Shown here: positions 1 to 8,023 of the stretch, piece by piece
Position numbering within the stretch: position 1 is the first letter of the stretch
Layout of the letters: each line of letters starts with the position of its first letter
Source: an uncultured Eubacteriales bacterium
GTDB taxonomy: Bacteria > Bacillota > Clostridia > Lachnospirales > Lachnospiraceae
Length of the DNA stretch: 20,138 nt
Direction of reading: 5' to 3'
Assembly (NCBI GenBank): GCA_900313765.1
Contig: OMSN01000003.1
Span: forward strand, 1-20,138
Position numbers and translations under genes: made by a program
The notes under the pieces: generated by a model
Seen by the model: only the letters and a program-made list of their open reading frames with translations
Told to the model about the DNA's origin: nothing
The model's database searches: none

Positions 1-557
1 GGATCAAAATACGGAAGATCCGGCTTCCTGCAACGAAGCTCAGTGATGATCAGGCCCATCTGAAGCCCCCAGTCTCCCAGGTGCACATCCCCGATGGTTT
101 CATTTCCGAGGAAATGAAGGATCCTCTTCACGCTCTCTCCGATCACTGCAGAGCGCAGATGTCCGACGTGCAGAGGTTTCGCGACATTCGCTCCGCCATA
201 ATCGATGATGATCGTCTTCGGATTGTCTGTAACCGGCACGCCAAGCCTCTCATCCACCGCCATCTGTGCAAGATAGCCGGACAGATATTCTGCTGAGAGT
301 TTCAGGTTCAGGAATCCCGGGCGCACTGCCTCCACCTTCTCAAAGGCATCGCAGCCATCCAGCACCTGCGCCACACTCTGTGCGATCTCCAGGGGCGCCT
401 TGTGGTACTGCCGTGCTCCGGCCATTGCTCCGTTGCACTGATACTCGCACAGGTCCGGACGGTTGGAGATCGTCACCTTGCCCAGGGCAGAATCATATCC
501 TGCGGTTTCAAACGCGTCTGCGACATAACTGCCGATCAGATCAAGAATCTGTTCCAT
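1..557 (-). CDS. argS: Arginyl-tRNA synthetase, N-terminal part (cut by window edge)
   Basis: This cytoplasmic class I aminoacyl-tRNA synthetase charges tRNA-Arg with arginine using ATP. Only the first 185 residues are present and the rest lies left of the window. The N-terminal tRNA-recognition domain comes first, including NGAMAGARQYHKAP near residues 42-55. The catalytic domain then begins with the class I HIGH-type signature, here ANVAKPLHVGHLRS with HVGH at 130-133, followed by the GDWGLQMG segment at 161-168, which is typical of ArgS. The ATG at 557 has an upstream GAGAGGA about ten bases away. It is the third gene of a minus-strand run, 53 bases after rarA with no terminator between, so co-transcription is likely. 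No T-box leader is visible. Identification is secure; only completeness cannot be judged. Confidence 0.95.
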   Translation of the reverse strand, partial: MEQILDLIGSYVADAFETAGYDSALGKVTISNRPDLCEYQCNGAMAGARQYHKAPLEIAQSVAQVLDGCDAFEKVEAVRPGFLNLKLSAEYLSGYLAQMAVDERLGVPVTDNPKTIIIDYGGANVAKPLHVGHLRSAVIGESVKRILHFLGNETIGDVHLGDWGLQMGLIITELRCRKPDLPYFD

Positions 558-610
558 TATGCATATCCTCTCTTGTCATAGATTGTCAGATCATCCGGAT
601 TCCGGAATTC

Positions 611-1933
611 TCACTCTTCATCAGAATGAATCCAGTCCAGATATCTTTGAACTTCTTTCTCATACCCGTTTTCAGAAGGTTTATAGAAAGAGATGTCCCC
701 CAGTTCGGCGGGCAGATATCTCTGCTTTGAAAAATGCTTGGGGAAATCATGCGCATACTCATAGCCGATCCCCCTTCCCAGACTGGTGCTCCCTTTATAA
801 TGGGCATCCTGCAGATAAGGCGGGATCGTAAATGTATGTTCCTCCACCGCTGCATATGCATCAAAGATCGCATTGGTGCAGGAGTTGCTCTTCGGGCTCA
901 CCGCTACACACACAGCCGCCTCTGACAGGATCAGCTGGGCTTCCGGCATGCCGATCCGCTCCACCGCCTGGGCTGCTGCCGTCGCGACCACAAGTGCCTG
1001 CGGATTCGCCATGCCGACATCCTCCGCCGCGCAGATCATGATCCTTCTGGAAATAAACCGGATATCCTCTCCTGCCTTCAGCATCCTTGCCAGATAAAAA
1101 ACTGCCGCATCGGGGTCAGACCCCCTCATGCTCTTGATGAAGGCAGAGATCGTATCATAATGCTGGTCGCCATCCCGGTCATACCGGTTCACGCGCTTCT
1201 GGATGCATTCGGAAGCAACGTCCAGCGTGATATGGATCTTTCCGTCCGGACTTCTGTCCGTGGTAAGCACACCCAGTTCCAGCGCATTCAGCGCAGATCT
1301 CGCGTCACCGTTGCTGACATCAGCAAGGAACCGCTTCGCATCTTCCTCAAGGACGGCATCAAATGCCCCCATGCCTCTCTCCCGGTCCGACACTGCTCTG
1401 TCCAGGAGCAGTCCGATGTCCCGGCTTGTAAGAGGTTTTAATTCAAATATGATCGACCTTGAGAGCAGCGCTCCGTTCACTTCAAAATACGGATTCTCGG
1501 TGGTGGCACCGATCAGGACGATCGTCCCGTCCTCCACGAAAGGAAGCAGATAGTCCTGCTGTGCCTTGTTGAACCGGTGGATCTCATCGATGAACAGAAT
1601 CGTCTTCCTGCCATACATGCCCAGGGTCTGTTTTGCCTGGGCAACCACCTCTTCCATATCCTTCTTGCCGGAAGCGGTTGCATTGATCTGCCGGAACTGC
1701 GCAGCGGTCGTGTGGGCGATCACCTGAGCCAGCGTCGTTTTGCCGGTGCCGGGAGGTCCGTAGAAGATGATGGACGTCAGCTTATCGGCGCGGATCGCAC
1801 GCTCCAGCATGCACCCTCTGCCAATGATATGCTGCTGGCCGACCACCTCTTCCAGCGTCCGGGGACGAATTCTGGAAGCAAGAGGCGCTCCGGTCTCTTT
1901 CTTCATTCCTGCAGCATACTCAAACAGATCCAT
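611..1933 (-). CDS. rarA: Replication-associated recombination ATPase RarA/MgsA
   Basis: RarA (MgsA) is a AAA+ ATPase related to clamp-loader subunits. In the family it acts at stalled replication forks and single-strand gaps. The 440-residue length is normal. Visible motifs are Walker A GPPGTGKT (59-66), Walker B ILFIDEIHRF (112-121), sensor 1 IGATTENP (141-148) and the arginine-finger segment LLSRS around residue 159. The C-terminal half carries the family's tetramerisation-region sequences, for example YKGSTSLGRG and the closing YKPSENGYE. The ATG at 1933 lies inside the 3' end of the upstream membrane-protein gene, a 14-base overlap that suggests translational coupling. argS follows 53 bases downstream. 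Nothing appears truncated. Confidence 0.96.
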   Translation of the reverse strand: MDLFEYAAGMKKETGAPLASRIRPRTLEEVVGQQHIIGRGCMLERAIRADKLTSIIFYGPPGTGKTTLAQVIAHTTAAQFRQINATASGKKDMEEVVAQAKQTLGMYGRKTILFIDEIHRFNKAQQDYLLPFVEDGTIVLIGATTENPYFEVNGALLSRSIIFELKPLTSRDIGLLLDRAVSDRERGMGAFDAVLEEDAKRFLADVSNGDARSALNALELGVLTTDRSPDGKIHITLDVASECIQKRVNRYDRDGDQHYDTISAFIKSMRGSDPDAAVFYLARMLKAGEDIRFISRRIMICAAEDVGMANPQALVVATAAAQAVERIGMPEAQLILSEAAVCVAVSPKSNSCTNAIFDAYAAVEEHTFTIPPYLQDAHYKGSTSLGRGIGYEYAHDFPKHFSKQRYLPAELGDISFYKPSENGYEKEVQRYLDWIHSDEE

Positions 1934-2564
1934 CGTTTGCCTCTGTATCCTGTACGTTCACAGTATCCTGTACGTTCTCTGTATCTTCTGCGTTCTCTGT
2001 ATCCTGTACTTCTTCCGCCGGCAGGCCTGCTTCCTGATCTGCAAGCCGGCTGAGCTCATTGAGCCTGTTCATCCTGTCTGCCGCAGTCGGAAGATGATCC
2101 GGCTCCTTCTCAGGCTTCTTGGGCGCTGGTTCCTTTTCTGCTTCTTCATCCTTGCTGAAATAGATCTCTCTCTGCTTTCTTCCAGCCATAGTACTGATCA
2201 GATACACGAGGGCACCATAGATCGACTGATTGTTCATCGCCAGCAGGAACCATCCAAGGCCGAGATTGCCGAGCAGGCCAAGTCCCATCAGTTTGAAAAA
2301 TGCACTGACCTGCCTGTCTGTCCTTCCGGCAATCGCCCTGCAAAAGAACAGCGGGGCAACATCCATGAGGAGCCAGTTGCACAGAAGGAACACTACTATG
2401 ATCACATAGTACACCGGCGAGAAACCCTTCTTCTGTACGATCGCCCAGATTGCGAAAGCCAGCACCATACCTGCAAGCAGGAGGATTATGTTCCGAAGTC
2501 TGCTGCGGATCCTGTACTCTTCCTGGCCCGAAAGCGGTTCCATATTTCTCAGTCTTTCCAGCAT
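1920..2564 (-). CDS. Small multi-pass membrane protein with acidic repeat tail, function unknown
   Basis: I do not recognise the family. The 214 residues split into two parts. Residues about 25-125 hold three to four hydrophobic segments (beginning IILLLAGMVLAFAIW, VYYVIIVVFLLCNWLL and LMGLGLLGNLGLGWFL), predicting an integral membrane protein. Residues about 135-214 form a charged, probably cytoplasmic tail that ends in four degenerate hexapeptide units of the type VQDTEN. The ATG at 2564 has AAGGAG eight to nine bases upstream. A TTGTCA-17-TATTAT promoter lies just before it, so this is probably the first gene of the operon with rarA and argS. Its 3' end overlaps rarA by 14 bases. The gene is probably real, given its promoter, ribosome site and coupling, but its role cannot be inferred from the neighbours. 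Confidence 0.82.
   Translation of the reverse strand: MLERLRNMEPLSGQEEYRIRSRLRNIILLLAGMVLAFAIWAIVQKKGFSPVYYVIIVVFLLCNWLLMDVAPLFFCRAIAGRTDRQVSAFFKLMGLGLLGNLGLGWFLLAMNNQSIYGALVYLISTMAGRKQREIYFSKDEEAEKEPAPKKPEKEPDHLPTAADRMNRLNELSRLADQEAGLPAEEVQDTENAEDTENVQDTVNVQDTEANDGSV
1943..2014. repeat. Four tandem 18-bp repeats within the membrane-protein gene
   Basis: Four adjoining 18-base units (1943-1960, 1961-1978, 1979-1996, 1997-2014) follow the pattern CTGTATCCTGTACGTTCT with one to three changes each. The unit length is a multiple of three, so gain or loss of a unit would keep the frame. On the minus strand they encode repeated xVQDTx-type hexapeptides in the tail of the membrane protein. Confidence 0.85.
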
Positions 2565-2607
2565 ATGCTAATCTCCTTATCAATATCGGGAATCGGATTC
2601 TCCAGAA

Positions 2608-2636
2608 ATAATATCAGTTTAGGCAGTCATTGACAA
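2608..2636 (-). promoter_or_regulatory. Sigma-70-type promoter for the membrane protein-rarA-argS operon
   Basis: Read on the minus strand, TTGTCA (2636-2631) and TATTAT (2613-2608) are separated by exactly 17 bases and lie about 45 bases before the ATG at 2564. The -35 box overlaps the -35 box of the opposing promoter of the DUF4250 gene. Confidence 0.7.
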
Positions 2637-2659
2637 GCATCGTCCGGTAAGCCTATAAT
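2630..2659 (+). promoter_or_regulatory. Near-consensus sigma-70-type promoter for the DUF4250 gene
   Basis: A perfect TTGACA (2630-2635) and a perfect TATAAT (2654-2659) are separated by 18 bases. Transcription would start near 2666, leaving a leader of about 45 bases before the ATG at 2711. It is the strongest-looking promoter in the window. Confidence 0.82.
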
Positions 2660-2710
2660 CTGGGGCAGCCTGTTCGATCCGAATCACATGAATGGAAAGA
2701 GAGTTCTGCC

Positions 2711-2893
2711 ATGGCAAGTCTGCTGCCGAACAATCCTATGATGCTCCTCAGCGTGGTAAACACCCAGCTGAGAGATGAATTTGAGTCTCTGGATGAACTG
2801 TGCGCATTCTTCAATGCCGACCGGGATGATATCGAGGAGAAACTCTCCGCCATCGACTATGCGTATGATCCCGACCTTAACAAGTTCGTCTGA
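2711..2893 (+). CDS. DUF4250 family small protein
   Basis: This 60-residue protein matches what I know of the DUF4250 family (PF14056): a short N-terminal motif of the type LPxxPxMLLSxVNTxLRD, here LLPNNPMMLLSVVNTQLRD, then SLDELCAFFNADRDDIEEKLSAIDY and a C-terminal YDPDLNKFV. The family consists of single-domain soluble proteins of unknown function in Clostridia and related bacteria. The central part looks like a small helix-turn-helix-style fold in which a helix and turn precede IEEKL, but no DNA-binding role is established. The ATG at 2711 follows the purine-rich GGAAAGAGAG. It is a single-gene unit with a near-consensus promoter and a strong terminator, so it is probably well expressed. 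Confidence 0.88.
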   Translation: MASLLPNNPMMLLSVVNTQLRDEFESLDELCAFFNADRDDIEEKLSAIDYAYDPDLNKFV

Positions 2894-2922
2894 TCGTTTT
2901 ATCGTACAATACTGCATATAAA

Positions 2923-2952
2923 CAGCGCCCGCAGGAAAACCTGCGGGCGCTG
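2923..2952. terminator. Intrinsic terminator between convergent genes
   Basis: A perfect 13-bp stem (CAGCGCCCGCAGG, 2923-2935, with CCTGCGGGCGCTG, 2940-2952) closes an AAAA loop. In the minus direction it is followed by TTTATAT, a fair U-tract for ending transcription of the secreted-protein gene. In the plus direction the tail CCTGTTATCTGTGT is weaker. It lies between two convergent genes and probably serves both. Confidence 0.85.
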
Positions 2953-3025
2953 CCTGTTATCTGTGTATTCAGTGTTTTACAGGGTCTCCCCTGTTATGCA
3001 TGTCGGCCGTCACTCCTGCTGCATC

Positions 3026-4612
3026 TCATGAAGCAGCATCCAGTTCCACTGTATTCTCACGGGAAGATTCCGTGGATGCCTCACTGCTGGTGAGCTTGTC
3101 CACATATCCCTGCGGCACACCCGCATCCGCCAGCTTCTCCAGCATACGGGTCACCTTGGCCCCTCTCATATAGGCAGCCAGGCTCTCCTCATCGCTCACG
3201 GTGATCGCATCGGAAGTGTCGAATTCATCCAGCTCCAGTTCATCTGCCTCATACAGATCTCCGGTTACCGTGCACCAGAGGTCTTCATTGATATACAGAT
3301 CCATCTTTCTGGTCCCGTCTTCGGCAACATCGAAATCATGGGTGTACGTCCTGTTATCGGTATATGCGGTAATGATTCCGACCAGTTTTCCCTCTTCAAG
3401 CTGTTCCAGATTCAGTCCGGAAACATCGTATACCGGTATGTTCTCACCGTTAACATTGACACTGACCGTCTGATACAGGAGATTCTGCTCAAGATATCCC
3501 TGGGCCACGATACCGCTGGCACCAGAAGCGTCCAGACCGATCTCGGAAGCAAGAGCCGGACCGATCTTCAGTTCCGCTGCGTAATTCGTATCATCCGTAA
3601 TCATATCAATGCTGAGCAGATCTGCAGTCACTTCGCCTGTCTCTATCGCCAGGCTGATGCTTGCAGGTTTTCCGTCATTGGTTGTTCCCACCGTCAGGCG
3701 GAATCCGTACAGATCTGAGTAATCGGCCTGTGCCTTCTGTGCAAGGAAAGAGCTGATCAGAGTGTACAGGTCATCCCCGGAGATCTGTACGCCTACGCCT
3801 GCCTGCTGCATCGCAATGCGGAGCACATGGCTCACAAAATCGCTCTTCAGCGTCTGCTCCAGGACCTGATCCTCCGACAGCAGCTGCAGCAGCTGCGGGA
3901 CCATTACCCTCATATCCTCTGCAGAGACCTTATACGAGACAGTATTGATTTCCGTATACAGCGTTCCGGCGGTTGCTGTGGCAATTCCCTGCTCCACGGT
4001 AATATAACTGCTCAGTGTCCCCAGATACTTCATCGCGCTCTGCTGAAGCGTCTGCGCCGGGATATCCTCAAAGAATTCACCAAGTTCCACCAGGAGGGCT
4101 CCGATCTCCTCCAGGATCTCGGGCGGTATCTGATCCATGATCTGGGTACCGGTATCCTGCACTGCCTGGAAGGGAAGTGCCATGGCCTGGTCAAGAAGTT
4201 CAGGGCACAGTGCGTACAGAACCTGTGCCTGCGCGTCATAGGACAGCTGCAGATGGTACAGTTCGGTATCGTTAAAGAGCAGCGTCACCTCCGCATCCGC
4301 GCCGCCGCTCTCGTTCGGCACTTCCTGCATCAGAAGTTCTGCGTTCTTGACCCATGACATATCGTCCGTATTGCCTGCCAGTTCCGAGATTGCAGCACGC
4401 ATCGGATCTTCGACGGTTACATTAATATATCCTTCTCTTGCTGTCTGAAGAGTCTGCGAAGCTTCTTCCGCGATCTCAGAGGCTGATTCAACAAGCGCTT
4501 CCACACCCTCTGAGACATCGTCCTGTGCCAGAGCGGCAGACGGCATGACAGCAAGCGCCAGTGCAATACCAGATGCCATTGCGGTACGCAGCAAATGTTT
4601 TATTTTCGCCAT
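3026..4612 (-). CDS. Large secreted acidic protein, function unknown
   Basis: I do not recognise this 528-residue protein. It begins with a clear Sec signal peptide: basic MAKIKHLLR, a hydrophobic core ASGIALALAVMP and a likely signal peptidase I site AALA-Q after residue 29. There is no lipobox cysteine. The mature chain is strongly acidic, with long helical, hydrophobic-patterned stretches in the first half and more beta-like, polar sequence in the second (for example TVSVNVNGENIPVYDVSG). It has no obvious wall anchor, LPxTG or repeat. The start is set at ATG 4612 because GAGGAGG sits eight bases upstream. A longer TTG start at 4618 would leave only two bases between ribosome site and start. 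It is a single-gene unit with its own promoter and a terminator at 2923-2952. A beta-rich, lipid- or ligand-binding fold is possible but unproven. Confidence 0.8.
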   Translation of the reverse strand: MAKIKHLLRTAMASGIALALAVMPSAALAQDDVSEGVEALVESASEIAEEASQTLQTAREGYINVTVEDPMRAAISELAGNTDDMSWVKNAELLMQEVPNESGGADAEVTLLFNDTELYHLQLSYDAQAQVLYALCPELLDQAMALPFQAVQDTGTQIMDQIPPEILEEIGALLVELGEFFEDIPAQTLQQSAMKYLGTLSSYITVEQGIATATAGTLYTEINTVSYKVSAEDMRVMVPQLLQLLSEDQVLEQTLKSDFVSHVLRIAMQQAGVGVQISGDDLYTLISSFLAQKAQADYSDLYGFRLTVGTTNDGKPASISLAIETGEVTADLLSIDMITDDTNYAAELKIGPALASEIGLDASGASGIVAQGYLEQNLLYQTVSVNVNGENIPVYDVSGLNLEQLEEGKLVGIITAYTDNRTYTHDFDVAEDGTRKMDLYINEDLWCTVTGDLYEADELELDEFDTSDAITVSDEESLAAYMRGAKVTRMLEKLADAGVPQGYVDKLTSSEASTESSRENTVELDAAS

Positions 4613-4695
4613 AATCAATTCCTCCTCAAGTAACTGGATTGTGTCAGTTCATCAGATCGAATATCTTATCCGGGCAAAGTGCTTCCCTTGTGCAC

Positions 4696-4724
4696 AATAT
4701 ACCAAAATCATAACTTTCATGCAA
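4696..4724 (-). promoter_or_regulatory. Promoter of the secreted-protein gene
   Basis: On the minus strand TTGCAT (4724-4719) and TATATT (4701-4696) are 17 bases apart, with an extended -10 TGG directly before TATATT. The start site would fall near 4689, giving a leader of roughly 75 bases. In the same intergenic region I see no convincing plus-strand promoter for the ABC operon. Confidence 0.6.
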
Positions 4725-4799
4725 TGATGGAATGTGGTACATTGGTACTGTTCAATAACGCATCATGTACATACACTGACAATCAATGAAAGGCTTTCT

Positions 4800-5492
4800 A
4801 TGAAGGTAACGATAGACGGGATTCACAAACATTACCGCAGGGCACAGGTCCTGTCCGGTGTCAGCCTGGAGGCGGATCAGGGAAGTATGATCGGTATTCT
4901 GGGAAAGAACGGATGCGGGAAATCGACGCTGCTGTCGATTCTGGCAGGTACTCTGCGCGCTGATTCCGGATCCTTTCTATATGAAGATGGAAATGGAAAG
5001 AAGACAGATCTTCTGAAGAACCGAGGCGTTGCTTCCCGTCTGATCGGCTATGTTCCGCAGTCCACACCGCTCCTGGAAGAACTGACTGCGCTGGACAATC
5101 TCCGGCTGTGGTATACCGGCAGCCGGGGCACACTGAGGCGGGAACTGGAGGAAGGGATCCTGAAAGAACTGAAGATCACCGAGTTCCTGCACAAAAATGT
5201 CCGGAATCTGTCCGGCGGAATGAAAAAACGTCTCTCGATCGCCTGTGCACTGGCACACCATCCGTCCGTCCTGCTTCTGGATGAACCAGGCGCCGCGCTG
5301 GACCTGTCCGCAAAAGAACTCATTATCCGGTATCTGCACCTGTTCTGTGAGGGCGGCGGAATCGTTCTGATCGCCACACATGAGAAGACGGAGATCGAAG
5401 CATGCAGCCGGACATACATTCTGAAAGACGGAACCGCTTCTGAATATCATTTTGACAACGATATGGAGAAGCTTGCTTCGCAGCTGAGTTAG
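4800..5492 (+). CDS. ABC transporter ATP-binding protein (ABC-2 exporter)
   Basis: This is the cytoplasmic ATPase subunit of an ABC exporter. All nucleotide-binding motifs are present in its 230 residues: Walker A GKNGCGKST (35-43), Q-loop YVPQ (Q87), signature LSGGMKKR (137-144), Walker B VLLLDE (157-162) with D-loop GAALD, and the switch histidine in ATHEKTE (H194). The ATG at 4800 is preferred over upstream GTG codons because GAAAGG lies six bases before it and the ABC fold starts there (MKVTIDGIHKHY). The next gene starts 16 bases downstream and its ribosome site overlaps this gene's stop codon, so the three transporter genes form an operon. The substrate is unknown; such small ATPases with ABC-2 permeases usually serve efflux of peptides, lipids or drugs. 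Confidence 0.93.
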   Translation: MKVTIDGIHKHYRRAQVLSGVSLEADQGSMIGILGKNGCGKSTLLSILAGTLRADSGSFLYEDGNGKKTDLLKNRGVASRLIGYVPQSTPLLEELTALDNLRLWYTGSRGTLRRELEEGILKELKITEFLHKNVRNLSGGMKKRLSIACALAHHPSVLLLDEPGAALDLSAKELIIRYLHLFCEGGGIVLIATHEKTEIEACSRTYILKDGTASEYHFDNDMEKLASQLS

Positions 5493-5508
5493 GAGTACTG
5501 ATTCCGAT

Positions 5509-6786
5509 ATGTCCCGATTTGTCACTTACACATACCTGCGTATAAAGGCAGTTATGAAAATATATCCTGCCATGTGCATCATGACACTGTTTCTGTGTCT
5601 GTCACTGGGCGGCATGCTCTACCTTCAGTCAGAGCGCACGGAAGATCTGTCCGGCGGGGATGAGGATGCCAGGATCAGTATCGGTGTTGTGGGTACTGCC
5701 ACCTCCGGCTACCTGGACACGGCTTTCTCCATGCTGAAAAACCTGGATTCATCCTCTGAGGAAGTGAACTTCATCACCTGCAAAAACCGGAAGGATGCGG
5801 TGGCAAAGATCCGTTCCGGAAAGATCCTGGGTGCTGTCATAGTACCCGAGGGTCTGGTCGATACGCTTCTGGCCGGAGGGACCGGCAAGATGTCGCTGGT
5901 CCTGCCGGCAAGCGATTCAGGGATCACCGTGCTTCTGATCCGGGAGCTGGCAGATTCCGTCTCATCCATTATCAGTTCCATTCACAACGGTTCGGAGGCC
6001 CTGGCGGATTATCACATCGCCAGCGGCATATCAGACCCTGACGTGATCGCAGATGCACAGACGGATCTGCTGTTTATGACCCTTCAGGATATCCTGCACA
6101 GGAACCGGATCTACCGGGTCAAATATGTAAAAACGTCCTCACAGCTCTCCATTGAGAGCTTCTACCTGATCGCAATGGTATTCCTGCTCATCATGCTTCT
6201 CGGGATCATGTGCGCAGGCTCTTTTGTGCGCTCGGATCATGCCCTGGGAAGGCTTCTGAGAGTACGCCATCTTGGATCCGGGCTTCAGATCCTGGCAGAA
6301 TACATCAGCCTTGCGGTACTGCTGACAGCGATCTGTATTCTGTTTCTTCCGCTCATAGCGGTTGCACTGAGCCATATGCCGATCCCGTTTTCCGCCTTCG
6401 GTATATCCGGATATCAGTTCATCAAGGGATTTCTTCGCTACAGTCCCCATTTTCTGCCCATCGTCCTGCTGGCAGCCGCCATCGATATCCTGCTCTATGA
6501 GCTGTCGCCCAACCTGATCACCGGTGTACTCATGCAGTTCCTTACCATGATTGCGCTGTCCTATGCATCGGGTGTTTTCTATACCGTGCAGACCATGCCC
6601 CAGACGCTGAAGAAGATCTCCGGCGTGCTTCCTACAGGGCATGCGCTCCGCTATCTGCAGCTGTCGGCAAAACACGATCCTTCTTCCCTGGAGCTGGCTG
6701 CGTACATCTTCGCATGGACCGGGGTTCTGGTACTGCTGGCTGTCCTGCTCCGACACAGGAAGCTCACTTCGAAGGGAGGTTCCTGA
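5509..6786 (+). CDS. ABC-2 type transporter permease (first of two)
   Basis: This 425-residue integral membrane protein is the first of two permeases. One N-terminal membrane segment (about 18-38) is followed by a large extracytoplasmic region of about 170 residues containing ISIGVVGTATSGYL and AVAKIRSGKILGAVIVPEG. Five further hydrophobic segments follow (about 218-240, 262-290, 318-340, 345-365 and 388-410). This is the layout of ABC-2 permeases of the YhgE/PIP or NatB-like class. AGGAG overlaps the stop of the ATPase gene, but 13 bases to the ATG is a rather long spacing. The 3' end overlaps the next permease in a TGATG junction, so translation is coupled. The two permeases probably form a heterodimer on one ATPase. 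Confidence 0.88.
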   Translation: MSRFVTYTYLRIKAVMKIYPAMCIMTLFLCLSLGGMLYLQSERTEDLSGGDEDARISIGVVGTATSGYLDTAFSMLKNLDSSSEEVNFITCKNRKDAVAKIRSGKILGAVIVPEGLVDTLLAGGTGKMSLVLPASDSGITVLLIRELADSVSSIISSIHNGSEALADYHIASGISDPDVIADAQTDLLFMTLQDILHRNRIYRVKYVKTSSQLSIESFYLIAMVFLLIMLLGIMCAGSFVRSDHALGRLLRVRHLGSGLQILAEYISLAVLLTAICILFLPLIAVALSHMPIPFSAFGISGYQFIKGFLRYSPHFLPIVLLAAAIDILLYELSPNLITGVLMQFLTMIALSYASGVFYTVQTMPQTLKKISGVLPTGHALRYLQLSAKHDPSSLELAAYIFAWTGVLVLLAVLLRHRKLTSKGGS

Positions 6787-7994
6787 TGAAACACATACAG
6801 CACACCTTCACTCAGGCAGTCCTTCTGAATAAACGAATCACGAAACAGCCTGTCTTCCTGGTTCTTCTTGCCCTGATCCCTGTCCTTGTACTGGGTGTGA
6901 GAATGGCAGCCGGGCAGTCGGGCAGTCTTGTCACTGTGGCGGTCGCACCGGGAAGAGCCGACGATCACACAGCCCATGCAGTCATTGACAAACTGACACA
7001 TGACGATTCACCGGCAGTCCGCTATATCCGCTGTCCGGACGGCGAAACGGTCAAAGAGACGGTTTCAGCAGGGGAAGCAAGACTCGGGATCGTATTCCCG
7101 GAGGATCTGGATGAGCTTTTTGCTGCCTACGGCGCGCAGGAGACCGGCAATCTGAACGACGGAGCCCTCTCCATGCTTGGCGCTCTGTTCGGGAGCGGGT
7201 CCGATGATCTCAAGGAGCATCAGATCATCTGCTACACAGCGACGAACGACGTTGTCTCGAAGATGACCCGCGAGCAGCTGTTCAGCAAAATGTACCGCGA
7301 CATGGAGACCGCGGTCCTCAAAGTATGGCTTCGCTCCCATCCTGATCTGGGCACTTTTTCCGGCGAGGAACGGGATGAATACGCAGAGACTGTCCGCGGC
7401 GACAGCGCTGTGGAATATGATTTCTTTGACCTGGAATACATGGATGGGGAACGTATCAGTGATGAAGCTGCCAGGCAGTACATATCGTCTCCGATGCGGG
7501 GACTTCTGGCGGTCCTCCTTACTCTGACCGCCCTGGCCGCCGTTCTGTACCTGTGCGACGATATCCGAAAGGGAAGGTTTGTCTGGATCAGCCCGCAGAA
7601 AAAATCCCTGTTCTACTATGGATGCATTCTTCTTCCCATGGCTGATCTGGGACTTGCCGCGTACATTGCTCTGTACCTGAGCGGCTCATTTACATCCTGG
7701 AAGAAGGAACTGCCGTCCATGGTCCTGTTCCTTCTGTGTGCTGCCGGATTCGCGAACCTGCTGCGGGTCATTCTCAGGAAAATGACCCTGATCGCGTCAT
7801 CCGTGCCGATCGTTCTGTGCGCATGCCTGTTCCTGACGCCGGTCTTTGCCGACCTGACGATCATGGAACCCCTGCAGATGCTTCTTCCGACTTATCTCTA
7901 CCTGAAGTCTATCCATGGGGTTCAGCCTCTGTGGATGATGGCCGTATACGCGGCAGTGACCGCGATACCTGCCTTTGTTCCCGATAAAATATGA
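6786..7994 (+). CDS. ABC-2 type transporter permease (second of two)
   Basis: This 402-residue protein has the same architecture as the gene before it. One N-terminal membrane segment (about 22-40) is followed by an extracytoplasmic region with VTVAVAPGRADD and ETVSAGEARLGIVFPEDLDEL, then about five hydrophobic segments to the end. The matching phrases (a VxVA/IxIG strand, then a GEARLGIV/GKILGAVIV segment followed by PE) suggest the two permeases arose by duplication. The ATG at 6786 shares its A with the upstream TGA stop, and AGGGAGGT lies five bases before it. A longer frame reaching back to 6714 is rejected because it runs through the preceding permease gene. It ends 29 bases before the LysR gene. 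Confidence 0.87.
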   Translation: MKHIQHTFTQAVLLNKRITKQPVFLVLLALIPVLVLGVRMAAGQSGSLVTVAVAPGRADDHTAHAVIDKLTHDDSPAVRYIRCPDGETVKETVSAGEARLGIVFPEDLDELFAAYGAQETGNLNDGALSMLGALFGSGSDDLKEHQIICYTATNDVVSKMTREQLFSKMYRDMETAVLKVWLRSHPDLGTFSGEERDEYAETVRGDSAVEYDFFDLEYMDGERISDEAARQYISSPMRGLLAVLLTLTALAAVLYLCDDIRKGRFVWISPQKKSLFYYGCILLPMADLGLAAYIALYLSGSFTSWKKELPSMVLFLLCAAGFANLLRVILRKMTLIASSVPIVLCACLFLTPVFADLTIMEPLQMLLPTYLYLKSIHGVQPLWMMAVYAAVTAIPAFVPDKI

Positions 7995-8023
7995 TCCGTG
8001 TGAACACGGCCGGAGGAACCTCT

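Noticed and set aside
1943..2014. Short tandem repeats as a CRISPR array
   Set aside because: The 18-base units are adjacent with no spacers and are in frame in a coding sequence.
1767..2633. 288-codon plus-strand frame opposite rarA and the membrane protein
   Set aside because: It crosses two well-supported minus-strand genes and the divergent promoter region, with no recognisable protein features.
4613..4618. TTG start at 4618 for the secreted protein
   Set aside because: GAGGAGG would be only two bases away; the ATG at 4612 has the normal eight-base spacing.
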